The notes beneath the pieces are model-generated. The model searched no databases, had not been told where the DNA came from, and saw only the letters and a program-made list of their open reading frames with translations. Position numbers and translations under genes: made by a program. From Romanomermis culicivorax (taxonomy: Eukaryota; Nematoda; Enoplea; Mermithida; Mermithidae): 64,000 nucleotides of DNA. Positions 36,110 to 48,200 of this stretch are shown in pieces (positions within the stretch are counted from its first letter, which is position 1; the number at the start of each line of letters is the position of its first letter). The DNA lies in assembly GCA_963922205.1 (NCBI GenBank), contig CAWUHX010000259.1:62001-126000 (forward strand), written 5' to 3'.

Positions 36110-36830
36110 AGTATCCAGCAATCATTTTTTGCTATTTGATAGGAAGCTTTTTAATACCTGCATAATAAAAGACTCGAGGCTTTCAATCAAAAAAGTTGTG
36201 GAAGAAGATTTCAACTTGGTCGGCGTTTTCAAATTTCATATCGACAAGGATATTCTGCAATGACTAGAGCAAATAATAATCTGATGGTGCAATGTCTAGT
36301 GAATATGGTGGATGGGGTAACTGCTCCTAATTTAAGACATGGATTTTTCCTGAATAAATGGCACCAGTACGTAGACGGGCATCATAGACTTTTGCAATGA
36401 TGATCGGACAGGGTGGAACCAGATCAAACTGAACGATTCCTTGAGTTGACGACCACACCCATAGCATGAATTTGTGTGTGTGTGTAAATCGGGTCTCGGC
36501 ACTTTTACTGGTTTGTATCCCTTACTGACCCATTGAAATCTCTGAATGATGTAAAACATATGCAACCCGCTTTTCATCTCCAGTGATGATTCGACCAAGG
36601 AAAGGCTCAATTTTTTTATCGTGAAAGTAATGAGATGAAAATGATAACACACTGTTGTATAGGATGATCATCCGTGAGGCACCCACATGTGGAGCTTGCA
36701 AACCTTGTTCATCGGATTCATTCGATTTTCGGAAGTGTGGTTAACAGCGAAGATTTCTGCTATTTGCCTAGTAGTTCTTTTCGGATCCAGGTCCTGCTGT
36801 TCTTGAATGTCCGTTTCTGGTACTTCACCT
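36110..36830 (-). pseudogene. degraded mariner-family transposase
   Basis: In broken frames on the minus strand, one can read the N-terminal HTH part (DPKRTTRQIAEIFAVNH), the WVPH motif, ITGDEK before the first catalytic Asp region, and HPPYSLDIAPSDYYL followed by SLQNIL, the mariner-type signature near the last catalytic Asp. Several stops and frameshifts interrupt it. It was once a DNA transposase for TA-targeted cut-and-paste movement and is clearly dead. The inverted terminal repeats were not located. Confidence 0.75.
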
Positions 36831-38439
36831 GTTTGCTATGAGGTTCATCTTTGATACTGCAGGTACCAGTCCTGATCTTCACAAATTAGGGTTCCACTCA
36901 GGCACATCAAATTCACTATATGCTTGTCACATTTCTCATTGCCTCATATGCATTTCTGTCAATATCATACTCATACAAAAAATGCAATCACATATGTAGC
37001 CGAGGAGGTATACCCAAGACTTTGTTTCAGGACCCCATTTTTCGAAACAATAATGTTTTTCCTGCGAACAAACAATCAACAACCCAATTTATATAAGCTG
37101 AATTTTAAGAAAAAAGTTGATTGACAACACATGACCAAAAATTGACATTATTTTTTTGCCAGCCCATTAGAAAGCAATCCTTCGCAGTTCATTTTCCTCC
37201 CCAAATCGTAGTTCATATTTTGCTGTTCTTTGCACATTGATATTTTTGCGAATGGACAGTGGTCAACAGATTTGCCTACTGAAACTGGTCACCTTCCATG
37301 CTGTCGCAGTAATCACTAAAACGTGGCACCGAGTTTTTCCAAGAAGTAGATGTTTTTCTAGTGGAGGAAATTCGAATCATTATTGTACAATAAATGCAAA
37401 TGAATGGACAAAGAAACTAGGACTACTCTAATGTAGGACTTCATAATACAGATTACAGTGTAAAATTTAAAGTACTGGTTTTCAACATATTTTTTATATA
37501 GCTATGCCAAATGTACGCTAATAACGCTTTTTTGTTACATCAAATATAAAAAACGGAAATCAGTGCAAACGAAAATTTTGAGAGTCGAATATTGACAGAT
37601 AGCCTTTTCCTGCATTTTATAGTCCAAAATTTCAATTGAAATTGTATGGTCTCTTGCTTGCTGAGTCATCCATTGTTTATTCAATTCATTATCAGTAAAC
37701 TCTTCTAACGAGTGTCTGAAATCCGTCGTGTTATTTTTCATTACGTCCCCACACCAACCTGATTAATGTTACCCGGGATAGGACGGATATACAGATATGA
37801 AACCGCAATTTTCAAGATGCAAATCACTACATGATGGGACGAATCTTCTGGATCCAGATTCGATGTGGAGATCCGATCATAGAGAGAATTTTATTCGCTT
37901 CAGTTTGCATTGATTTTTACAAAAATTTCAAGCCAGCTCTAGCCAAGTAAAATTATACTTGACGAACAGCAGTTTTTCAACTGTGTCCCTTCAAAACGGT
38001 TTCTGGTAGCATCGTAAATTTGACCAGCGCAACCGGATAATGTTCCAAAGAGAAAAAAAATTCTGATATCAATCATAGGTTCGGTAATGAACTTTGAGTT
38101 TTGTCTACAATAAACATGTTGCATTGCACATCTTCATTGGTTATTGACCTTACTGATGTATTTTTTCCTGAATGAATTCATTGCCCAACGAAATTTCAGT
38201 TCTGAGCTATTTGGTTCTCATTTCAATAATTATCATCCCTAATTATTGAAATCAGAAAAAATAAATTCATGCTCGAATAATGAAATTTTATGTACACTAT
38301 TATTAATGAGAATGAGAGAATCTGGACCCTACCTTGCAGGACCTTTTGTTCTGGATCTGGATACAATGATTTCAGTTTTCTGGACACAGACCCATATCTG
38401 ATGAAGTAAATTTTTTTGTCAAAAATATAGTCGAAAAAG
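36831..38439. other. unrecognised non-coding sequence
   Basis: AT-rich, probably intronic if the plus-strand gene continues. No supported feature. Confidence 0.35.
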
Positions 38440-38660
38440 TGGATCTGTTTTTCTCCATGTTACACCAACAAATTTTGTTTATAGTGCCTTCTTTACGGCA
38501 GAATAGGCCCATCTCTTCATTTATAGCACCCGATCGTCAAGATGCGAACTGGGCTGAGTGTACCCAAGGCAGCAAGAAGCGTTCCAAGCTTGCCCACACA
38601 ATTTGTCGACCCTGTAAGAATGACCGTATCCCCATTCCCCGAAAGTCCCTTTTCCCCCAG
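38440..38660 (+). repeat. dispersed repeat family C, copy 2
   Basis: Same ordered blocks as 29545-29815: CAAGATG, AACTGGGCTGAGTG, AAGCGTTCCAAGCTTGCC, ACACAATTTGTCG and CCTGTAAGAATGACCGTATCC. Unknown class. Confidence 0.55.
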
Positions 38661-40859
38661 TAATGCTTTTAATCAAACATTGATTTTCCTTTTTCCCCTG
38701 AAAGTCCCTACTCCCCCGAAATTGTCAAATACCATTTCTCCGAAATTAGACGATGGCTATTTTTAGATTGCAATTTGTAAATTGTTAATTTTTACATGCA
38801 TTGATTGCAAATTGTAAGTCCCTCCCCTCGTCAAAAAAATTTCACCACGAAACTTCACACAAAATTCGCACGTAATAGAGATTATACTCAATTCATTTTG
38901 AAATGATCGATGCAGCGGTCGGAGTTTCGGCAGTCGCAGCCTTACTAGAAATCATGAACTCAATTTCCATAATCTTGAAATAATTGAACAGAGTGACCAT
39001 GAAAGACTGAGTATCATGAAGAAAAAATTTTTGAAAGTTTTTCGAGTATTCTGTAGTGGAAGATTTTCTGTGATTGATTTCAACGACAGTACTAATTTCT
39101 GTCATTTTTGAAGTTACAATAGTCTTATAAAATCAGTATAACGACTCTATTAAAAGTGTCTTCCAGTCATTTTGATTCATGTTCTTGAATAGATCTCCAC
39201 CCTAAACTATAATAAAACTACCGATATATAAATAGAACTACCGTAAAGGCGTTCCTCGATTTTTAGAGAACGAGTGATTGTGAAGCTTGAAGACTATTAA
39301 TAGTATGATGATAGAGAGCATCGACCATACGCAATTTTCTACCGTTGTTCGTTATTTGTACAAACCTAATTCGTTTTTGAAGAGCATGAAATGAGGTTGA
39401 ATGTCGCTTTTACAGCATTCTCTGGTTTCCATTTTTAAATGATTATGAAAGAAAAGCAACCCGTTGTTATTCATTGAGTTGCTTAAAAATAAATGGTATC
39501 GTCATCAATTCCGTACCAATTTTTGTTCTTGGTCAGTTCTTCTTTTAGCTATTCTCTTTATCAAATGTGGTGTGTTCTCTAATTTATGTTACAGATATTT
39601 CAAATCCTTTTTTTGGTGTACGATTTTTTCAACATTCTCTAGCTGACTATTAACAGTTGACACCTTTTATTATCATTAGTATTCAATCCAATTAATTCCG
39701 TGATTGAGATTAGTTTTTTAGACTGTAATCTGTTGTTTTTGAAATGCTTGTATGTAGATTTAAGAGTGGAAAGCGAGTTCTACTTTATATTTCTTCCATT
39801 CCCTGCTAAACCAATACGATTGAAAATTTGTGAGCTTACTTAACCGACCCACACAATTTTTTGAGAAAAAAATCCCACAGTAAAAACCAGTAAACGATGT
39901 TGAAGATGGTACTTATTTCTGTCATTTTTTTGTTGACAAACATTTTATAAAAAACATACTATAGTCTCCTCTTCATGTAAATTCTTCGCTTGATAATGCT
40001 ATCGTCGAATTTATAATTGAAGCTGCACAAAGCGTGTAACAAAAGCTTCACAGTAATTTTGGTTCCCGAAGTTCACACTTTTAAGCGTAGTATCAGGAGT
40101 TAACAGCTTAATCGATAAGGCGGTGTATTATGGGTTAATTACATCGACAACGTTAAGGTCACGTACTTTTAGATCGAGGGTGTGCCACCTAAGGACTTTG
40201 TCATCGACTAGGGTATCAAAATCAAATTTTGCTAGCTAATTTTTCTAAATTTTCTACACTTCATTTCCCCCACTTTTATGATCGCATAGGGTGAATGATA
40301 GTGTCCGTCGCTTTATTCGAACTTACTTTGCTGGATGCCCAAGGTCATGCTGGTATTTTCAATTTATTTGTTATCTCTTCTACAGTACTCATTTTTGAAA
40401 ATGACTAAAAAAACAAGACGCGAATAAGAAAAAGGATAGTTCTTTCATCAATAATGACTCGGCTTTTTTTAAAGATCACTAAGACGGTCTGTGTGTGAAA
40501 AATTATACCGACTTTCACGATTTCAGTTTTTTCTGCATCTTTACCTCATAGACTGGACTGTAGTGGGCGTTTTAGCACTTTCACCCGAAAGAGTTTGATA
40601 CAGATTCAACTTGTGTGTGCTCAGAATCTGCTTGTTTCTGTGCAATGGCGCTCCTTGTTTTGTCCCATGTTGAAAATAACAATCATTCCTATGGTTTTTT
40701 GTGCTGTAATTCTAGTAATGTTGGAGTTGTACCTCAGGCTGTTCATCACGCGGTCTGCTTCAAATACAAAGGTACCACTTGACTCGGTTAACGAAATTGT
40801 ATGCAGAAAGTCGAGAGTTCGATACTCTCACCAAGCGTTATTTCATTAATGCGACAGTC
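38661..40859. other. unrecognised non-coding sequence
   Basis: AT-rich. A weak tRNA B-box-like piece (GAGAGTTCGATACTC) near 40810 may be the remains of another SINE. Confidence 0.35.
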
Positions 40860-41095
40860 ATGCAGATCTGGGCATGGGACCTTGAGCCCGTTGCTCTTTG
40901 AAGAGAGTGTTATGGTGGCGTGTCAAGCTATTGTCCACACCGCCTGCTACACGCACAGCACTACCACTACAACCACAATTTCCGAACCATCTATGTGGCT
41001 CGCCCAGTGTAGTTGGTAGGCAGCACATATGCCTTGTACACAGAAAGTCGAGGGTTCGAGCCCTGCATGGCGCGGGATTTTTTCTATGAGCAGGA
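40860..41095 (+). repeat. tRNA-derived SINE, copy 1
   Basis: The tRNA-like part is 40997-41075: A-box-like TGTAGTTGGTAGG, anticodon-loop CTTGTAC (TGT, Thr-like) and B box GGGTTCGAGCCC. It is preceded by a ~120-bp body containing CACGCACAGC and AATTTCCGAACCATC. The same body plus tRNA-like part occurs on the minus strand at 62530-62780. Stem pairing is imperfect, so it is a SINE and not a functional tRNA. Confidence 0.65.
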
Positions 41096-41369
41096 GATTA
41101 AGCCATCCTACATACAGAGGACCGAGTGGGATAAATACTACTTTTTTTATCCCTTAGTCTTTTTCAAATCTCATTTCATCATGTCAGCTTTTTCACTCCG
41201 TGTCTTTATATGCCAGGCAATATTAAACCATTATCCAGGCTGGAACATATCATTAAAACCCAATATCATTTATGCTAAAGACGAGTCTTAATTACTGGTC
41301 CACCTATCTGATATTAATAGACAAATTTGATCAATTAGAACCATTCATACTGATTATAACAGTATGTAT

Positions 41370-42264
41370 TGTAACGACCAGATTTCTGTGAGGTACTTTA
41401 CTTGGACCAATCGGTCGATACGGCGGGGCAAATACGGGGCAGGGCGAACGGTTACAACAAACAACGGGTAATTCGACGGTCGCTTGAACGTCGACAAATA
41501 TAACGCGCTTCGAATAAAAACGGATGGGGGCCTCGGTTTAAATGCTTTCGAATAGTCGGCCGCTTGCAAATGTATAAAGACGGGGCGAACGCGGATCAAA
41601 AAATAAAACGATACCAGAATAAGAACCAGAATATAATGATCAAAATCACGCTTTGCTTCTTCTTTTATACGGCGATTTTGGCCACTCCCTGGACGCTGCG
41701 GGAGGTCGAGCTTCTGTCCATCTTCTTCCGCCAATCGTCGTTTCCGGCTACGCTTTTTATGCTTTCTTAGTTACGCCTCTCTAACGCTTTTCTGGTACCG
41801 TATGCTTTCTGTGCTTCACTTGCTTTCTACGGTGGGCTTGGCCACACCTCTGTGCTTCTGTGCATGCTTCCTGTAGCGGTTTCTCTGTATACACATGTTT
41901 TATGGGGCCGCCGCTACTGTTACACTTGAGACTACTGTACGGCGGGGCTTCTACATATTTTACTGTGTGCAGGTGTTGTTTACGATTTTTACTGGGGATT
42001 ACGGTAGCTGTGGAATGTGTAGTTTAGTGTAGATTCTAGGGGAACAGCTGCCGTTTGTGCAAATTAATTAGGGCATCTTAATTGGGCTACCGGGGTGTGA
42101 ACGGATCAAAATAAAGTACTTCACGTAATTTTGTAGGAATGTTTGGGTGTGAATCCCAGACATCCTTGAGACATAAAATGTGAAAGATAAAATAATATCT
42201 AATAAATGTCTATTACATACAGTATGCTACATATTTACAGTACTGCTTTAGCAGGTACGTTACA
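41370..42264 (-). repeat. 3' LTR of element 2
   Basis: On the minus strand it starts TGTAACGTACCTGC and ends GGTCGTTACA. Identical to 49762-50656 except one base seen by eye. A 13-nt polypurine tract lies just before it (42265-42277). Confidence 0.95.
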
Positions 42265-42277
42265 TTTCCCTCCTTCC
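42265..42277 (-). other. polypurine tract of element 2
   Basis: GGAAGGAGGGAAA on the minus strand, directly against the TG of the 3' LTR. This is the expected plus-strand primer. Confidence 0.85.
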
Positions 42278-42295
42278 GGAGTTGAACGTCCTCGT

Positions 42296-45200
42296 TCAAG
42301 GCTTCCGGGGTTGAGGAAGGGTGGGGGTAGATTCGATAGTTGCTTTCCGAGGGTAGAAAGGGGTTGTCTCATTTACATGCACCGTAAATGTAATATTCTT
42401 ATGGGGGTGTTTGAGTGTAACGTTGGGGTACATGAAGTTTGTAACTGTATAGGGCCCGTTTTGGCGAGGGAGGAATTTGGGAGTCAGGCCTTGTTTACAC
42501 GAATGATTTTTGTAGAGAATAAGATCACCTGCCTTGTAATGTATGTTCTGAGCATGCTTGTTATACTGACGGGTATAGTGGGCTTGGGCTTTTTGCAAAC
42601 TTTTCTGCACGGTGGAGAGTGCTTCTGTGAAATGCGATTTTACACGAAGGGCGTAATCATCTAAATCAACCATGTAGGACGTGGGGAGAAAATTTAAAGC
42701 TGCATCTGACGGCAGATTAGCTTGCCTACCGTGGAGTAATTCAAATGGGGGATATGATGTGCTATCATTTTTATGGATGTTGATCGAAAAAACGGCATAG
42801 GGCAGATAAGTATCCCAATCAGTGTGATTTGAATTGATGTACATGCGGATACGGGTGGCTAGGGTTTGGTTGCAACGCTCAACTTCTCCATTGGCAATGG
42901 GATGATATGGGGTAGTGTGAATTTTCTGAGTGTTGCATAAACTGGTGATGCGTGAGAAGAGATCGGATACAAAATCGGTGCCACGATCACAATGGATGAT
43001 TTTTGGGGACCCATGACGACAAACAATTTTGGTTACGAATAGCTTGGCAATAGTGGCTGCAGTGATGTCAGGGGTCGGGAATGCCTCTACATACTTTGTG
43101 AAATAATCGATGAAAACGACAATAAATCGGTTGCCGTCTTCTGTGAGGGGTAACGGTCCCATGCAATCAACACCGACTCGATCAAAGGGGCCAGTCGGCT
43201 GAATTGGTACCAAGTTTGCATGCACTTTGTGTCGGAGGGCTTTCTGTGTCTGGCATGGGTGACAAGTTTTGCAGTAACGTTTGATATCACGGCTCATTTG
43301 GGGCCAAAAATATTTCTGTCTGAGCAAGTGTAGGGTTTTCCGGGCCGCAAAATGACCTGTGAACTTGCTGTCATGATGTGAGGCGATGAGATGCTGGACT
43401 TGGGACTTGGGAATGTATAGTTTTGCCTGTTTGTCGACTATACGGAAGAGAATGTTTTGATGCACGGCGAATTTGATCAGAGTAAGGGGGTGTTTTTGGG
43501 CGATTTTTGCTAAAATACTTTTGACAGTTGGATCAGTGCGTTGGAGTTCAGCGAAATTTTTCTGTTGCTCTTCCTGTTCAGTTGCTTCAGCTTCCAAAAC
43601 TGAATTGATGGTTGATATTTCGGGGCGGGTTTCTAATTGCTCAATATCAAAGGATTGCTTTGCTGTCTGTGAGGGGAATCGAGAAACTGCATCTGCGTTG
43701 CGGTTAGCAGTGCCTTTCTTGGGTCGAATGTCTAGCTGAATGCCAGAGAGAGCTAATCCCCAACGGGCAATGCGAGGGGACGGGTTTTCCTTTTGTAAGA
43801 CTGCCTGAACTGCTGTGTGGTCAGTGTGTACAATAACATGTTGCTGGAAAAGATAGGGGCGGAAATACTTGACAAATTCGACTACTGCAAGGGTTTCTAA
43901 CTCAGTGATCGGATAGTTGCGTTCTGCGGGTTTCAATGTGCGGCTCCCAAAAGCAATGGGGCGATCCTGACCTTTACTATCTAGTTGACTGAGAATGGCG
44001 CCGATTCCAAGTTTTGAGGCGTCAGTTTGCAGAATAAACGGTTTTGTGAAATCGGGATGCTGTAGTATTGGGGCATGAATGAGTAATTCTTTTAGCTTAG
44101 TGAATGCATTTTGCTGTTCAGGGCCCCAGGAAAATTCTGAGTTCTTTTTGAGTAGCGATGTGAGTGGGCTAGAAACTTGAGAGCAATTTGGGATGAATCT
44201 GCGATAATATGAGGGTAGGCCAAGGAATGACTTGACTTCTTTTGAGCTTTTGGGTGTGGGTATGTCATAGATGGCTTGTACCTTGTGGGGGTCTGGTGAA
44301 ATGCCTTGCTGGGAAATGACGTGGCCTAAGTATTGGACTTGGGGCTGGCAGAATTTGCATTTTTGTATGTTTAGCTTAAGGCCTGCTTGTGAGAATCGGG
44401 CAAGAATAGTGTCTAAACGTTCCAGCATTTGGGCATGGGAGTCTGCGAATACCAAAACATCGTCGAGATACACAAGGCATGTGTTCCATTGCAGACCCGA
44501 AAGAATAACATCCATCAACCTTTGGAATGTGGCTGGGGCATTGGTGAGTCCAAAAGGGAGGTAATTGAATTGATATTGGCCGGCTGAGCAATTAAAGGCC
44601 GTTTTTTCTCTGTCTGCTTGTGCTATGGGAATGGAGTAGTATGCATTAGATTGGTCAAGGGACGTAAAATATTTCATTCCGCGGAGGGTGTCTAGAATTT
44701 CGTCTATCCGGGGCAAGGGGTAGGTGTCTTTTTTGGTGACTTTGTTGAGGCCTCTAAAATCAATGCATAGACGATGGCCTCCATCTTTTTTGGGAACTAA
44801 AACTGTGTTGGTACACCATGGGGAATTGCTTTGGCTTATGACACCTGCTTTTGCGAGTTGCTCAACTTCTGCTTGTATGATTTGCTTTTCTTTTGGGGAC
44901 GTCCGATAAAGTTGTCTACGTACAGGTTGGGAGCCATTGGTGTCAATTGTATGTGAAACGAGGGTGGTTCTACCTACATCCATTTTGGATTTAGCATATA
45001 ATGTAGGATACTTCGATAGGGCGCGTAGGAGTTGCATTTTCTCGGTTTCTGTGAGGTCACTGGAGGTTAAATTAACATTTTCTTTTAACCATGTGAATGT
45101 ATCAAAACGGTTGGGCTGGTTTTGCGTTGAAGGGGTTAGATTAGCGGGAGCATTTTGTTTTGGGATGTAACATGAGACTGTACCAATGCATGTTCCAGGA

Positions 45201-48200
45201 TAAAGAATTTGGGCTGTTTCTTGTGTGTTTAAGACGGATATGCGTATGCGACTGTTTTGATTTTCAGAGATGCAAGCTGCGAAATGGACTTTGGGATTCT
45301 GTTTGGGTTTTGGGGTGAATTCAAGCTGTTTGACCTGTAAGTACGATTTGGGCAAGGGGACAGTAAATTCGGTTACTGTACGGGGTGGTAATTCTAATTT
45401 CTCATCCAAATAAGTTCCACCACGAGTTGAAAGAGGGCTATATTCTAGGCCATCACAAGGTAGTATAACATTGCCAAATTTGACCTGTGATTTTTGATTG
45501 TTGATAGTGTATTCCGAAAATCGACTGAGAAAGTTTTTGCCTAGAAGGATATCTGCTGTGCAATCTTTTTGGACATGGACCATGATTGTTTCCTGGATTG
45601 TTTGGGCTGTTACTGTGACAAAAGTGGTTCCTACAAAGTGAATCGGAAGATTATTTGCTGCTTTTGCTTGGACTAGCGGGGGTTTCATGTCTAACTGTAA
45701 AAGTTGCGCGACTCGGGAATCAATGAGTGAGTAAACTGCACCAGTGTCAATCATGCCTTTTGTCATTAATTTGCCGTTAAGTGTGATTGGAATATGAGGG
45801 GTATGTTTCTCAGGTACATTTTGGGGTGGCTTGTTTGATGCAGATTGCTGAATTTGATTAATGAGTTCGATTGCAGGAGTTCGAGGGGTATCAATATCGA
45901 CAAGGACGTATTTCTGCTGTGTTTGTGCCCCACGACGATTAGCTAATTCTAAAAGAGCATGGCCGAATGATGGGGGAATGGTCTCATGTAAATGTCTGTT
46001 GTTTGATGGTATTTCGTATGCATGTTCGTTTGTGGCATGATGCTTTGGAGAGGGGAAATATTTTCGAAGAACGAGAAACGAATAAAAGACGCCTGCAATA
46101 ATTACAGTAATAACGGCTAGATTAATAATGATTTGCAGGGGTCCTTTGAGTAAATTGTTTAATCCATCTGTGAGACTTTGGGTGGTACCGGTTATTACAT
46201 GTTCTATGCCTTGACCGGCGCCAGAGAGTGTATTTCCGAGTGCTTGACCAGTGCCTGAGATTATGTTGTAAACTGTATCGGAATTGAGAGACATTTGGGC
46301 GGTATAATTGACGAGTTTTTTGACAGTGTTTTCGAGTGTGTGAGTTTTGTAAATGTATTGTTTCAAAAAGAGTAAGTTGGTTGAAATAGTTGCAAGTTGA
46401 TCATGAAAAATGGCGGGTGTATTAAAATGGAAAAGGGAAAAATTTTGGTTCCAGACAATTTCTAAGGGTAAGTTTGTAACATGTGGGGATCCTGTTTCAC
46501 TGACCCATGTATTATTCTGTTTGTAAAGGGCTACATGCATGTGATGGCAGTCAACGGTTTGCGAAAAAGGGGTCAAATCGTTGCCTCCTGGATTTGAAAA
46601 CATGAGTTCAGTTCCTACGAGAATGGGCAAAAGTTTGTAGCATGTTTGGTTGATTTTGTGGTTGTAAAAGATTTTAGATGCATTTACTTGTTTACAGGGC
46701 CAGACTGTGAGGGCTTCTCCTGTAAATTCTGCTATGATGTCGGTTCGCTGTAGGAATGCACGTGCTCCAAGGGTTGCATCAAGACGCAAGATTTGCCATA
46801 CGAGATCAAGGTGACGCTGTGCCTGTCTGCATAATTCATTCCATACATTTTTGAAATTTTGAATTTCGAATTCCTGTATTTTGTCTGCTAGATAGTTTAG
46901 TTTTGCATTAATGGGTTCAAAATCATCAAAATCGTATAATGTAGTATGAGTTTCGTTGGTTTTTGGGGTTAAAAATGCATTACGATGTGGGGTGCTTTTG
47001 TCTAATTGTACGATAATGCCTTGTTCGGTTAGAATGCTATCTTGGATTTCTGGGCAATTGGGGTTCGAAAAAACTGTATTTTTAACTGAGAATGCACCTT
47101 GTAGCTCTTCTATTATCATGTGGGTTTGCGTGAGTTTGATGGGATGTGTATTTTTGTATTCGAAAGGGCATAAGTTTTCAAATGCTGTTTCATTCCAGAT
47201 AATAGATCCGTCGGCTGTGACACAATGACCTGATGTCGGTTTGCATGACCCTAGGTCGCCTAATGTACCTGTCATAGATTTTCCATTCCAAGATGCTATT
47301 TGTCCTATTTCTATGATGACGTTAGTGACTGAGGTACAATGGTCTGTACAACACCATGTGTATTCTACGCTTAAGGAGTTATTTGTTGACCAAAATCCTG
47401 GTTGGGTTTCGTATAATTTTTGACCGTTGTGTTCTTTGTCTATAACGATTGCCTTACAAACATGTGGGGTTAGATTTTGCATTTCGGTTTGGTCGAAGAC
47501 AATACCTTTTGATCCAAAAAATCCTGTATTAGTACAAATTTTGCGTTTGCGAATACTGCATTTGTATGCGTCTGTAATGTGGGGCTTAGTGGAGGGGATA
47601 TAGATTTTTCCGAATGTCTGTACGGGTTTGTCTACTGTGGAAGGGGGCATGCATGATACAAGTTTTGGTATGCTGACTGAGTGACCGCTCAATGAAGTTC
47701 CACACATCTGAAATTGGGCACTACACGATGTGGGGATTATTATACATAAAAATATACAATACAATGGCCAATGTAGCGTTTTAGTGGAGGCGGCGGGGTA
47801 CTGTATATTTTCTTTCTGGCCGGTTTGGCGTGGCCGCTCTTGGTGTTGTTCGGTTTTGGGTTGAGGGGCTGGCCGGTTTGCAATCTGAACATTCTGTAAA
47901 AGTTTGGAATTTAAGTTATGGGATGGGGTTTGGACTTGCTTACTTGTGGGGGTCGGTAGAAGCGTTTGGCGGGGGCGGAATTGGTAGGGTTCAGGGGTCA
48001 GGCCATGTAGAAGGGATAACAAGTTGCGACCTGTTTTCGACGGGGTTTCGGGGGCGGTGGGCGGCGTTGTGTCTTGCTTTCGGGGGATCTTGTAGCCTAC
48101 GGGGATGGTGGGCGGCGATTTTTCGATTTTTGCCGCTTCAGGCGTGGGGGGTGGTGACATGGCGCACCAATCGGGTACGTCCAGGTCAAGGACGTATTCG

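Noticed and set aside
40997-41075. A genuine tRNA gene (Thr-like, TGT)
   Set aside because: Good B box but poor acceptor and anticodon stem pairing, and a second copy with the same non-tRNA body exists. It is a SINE.
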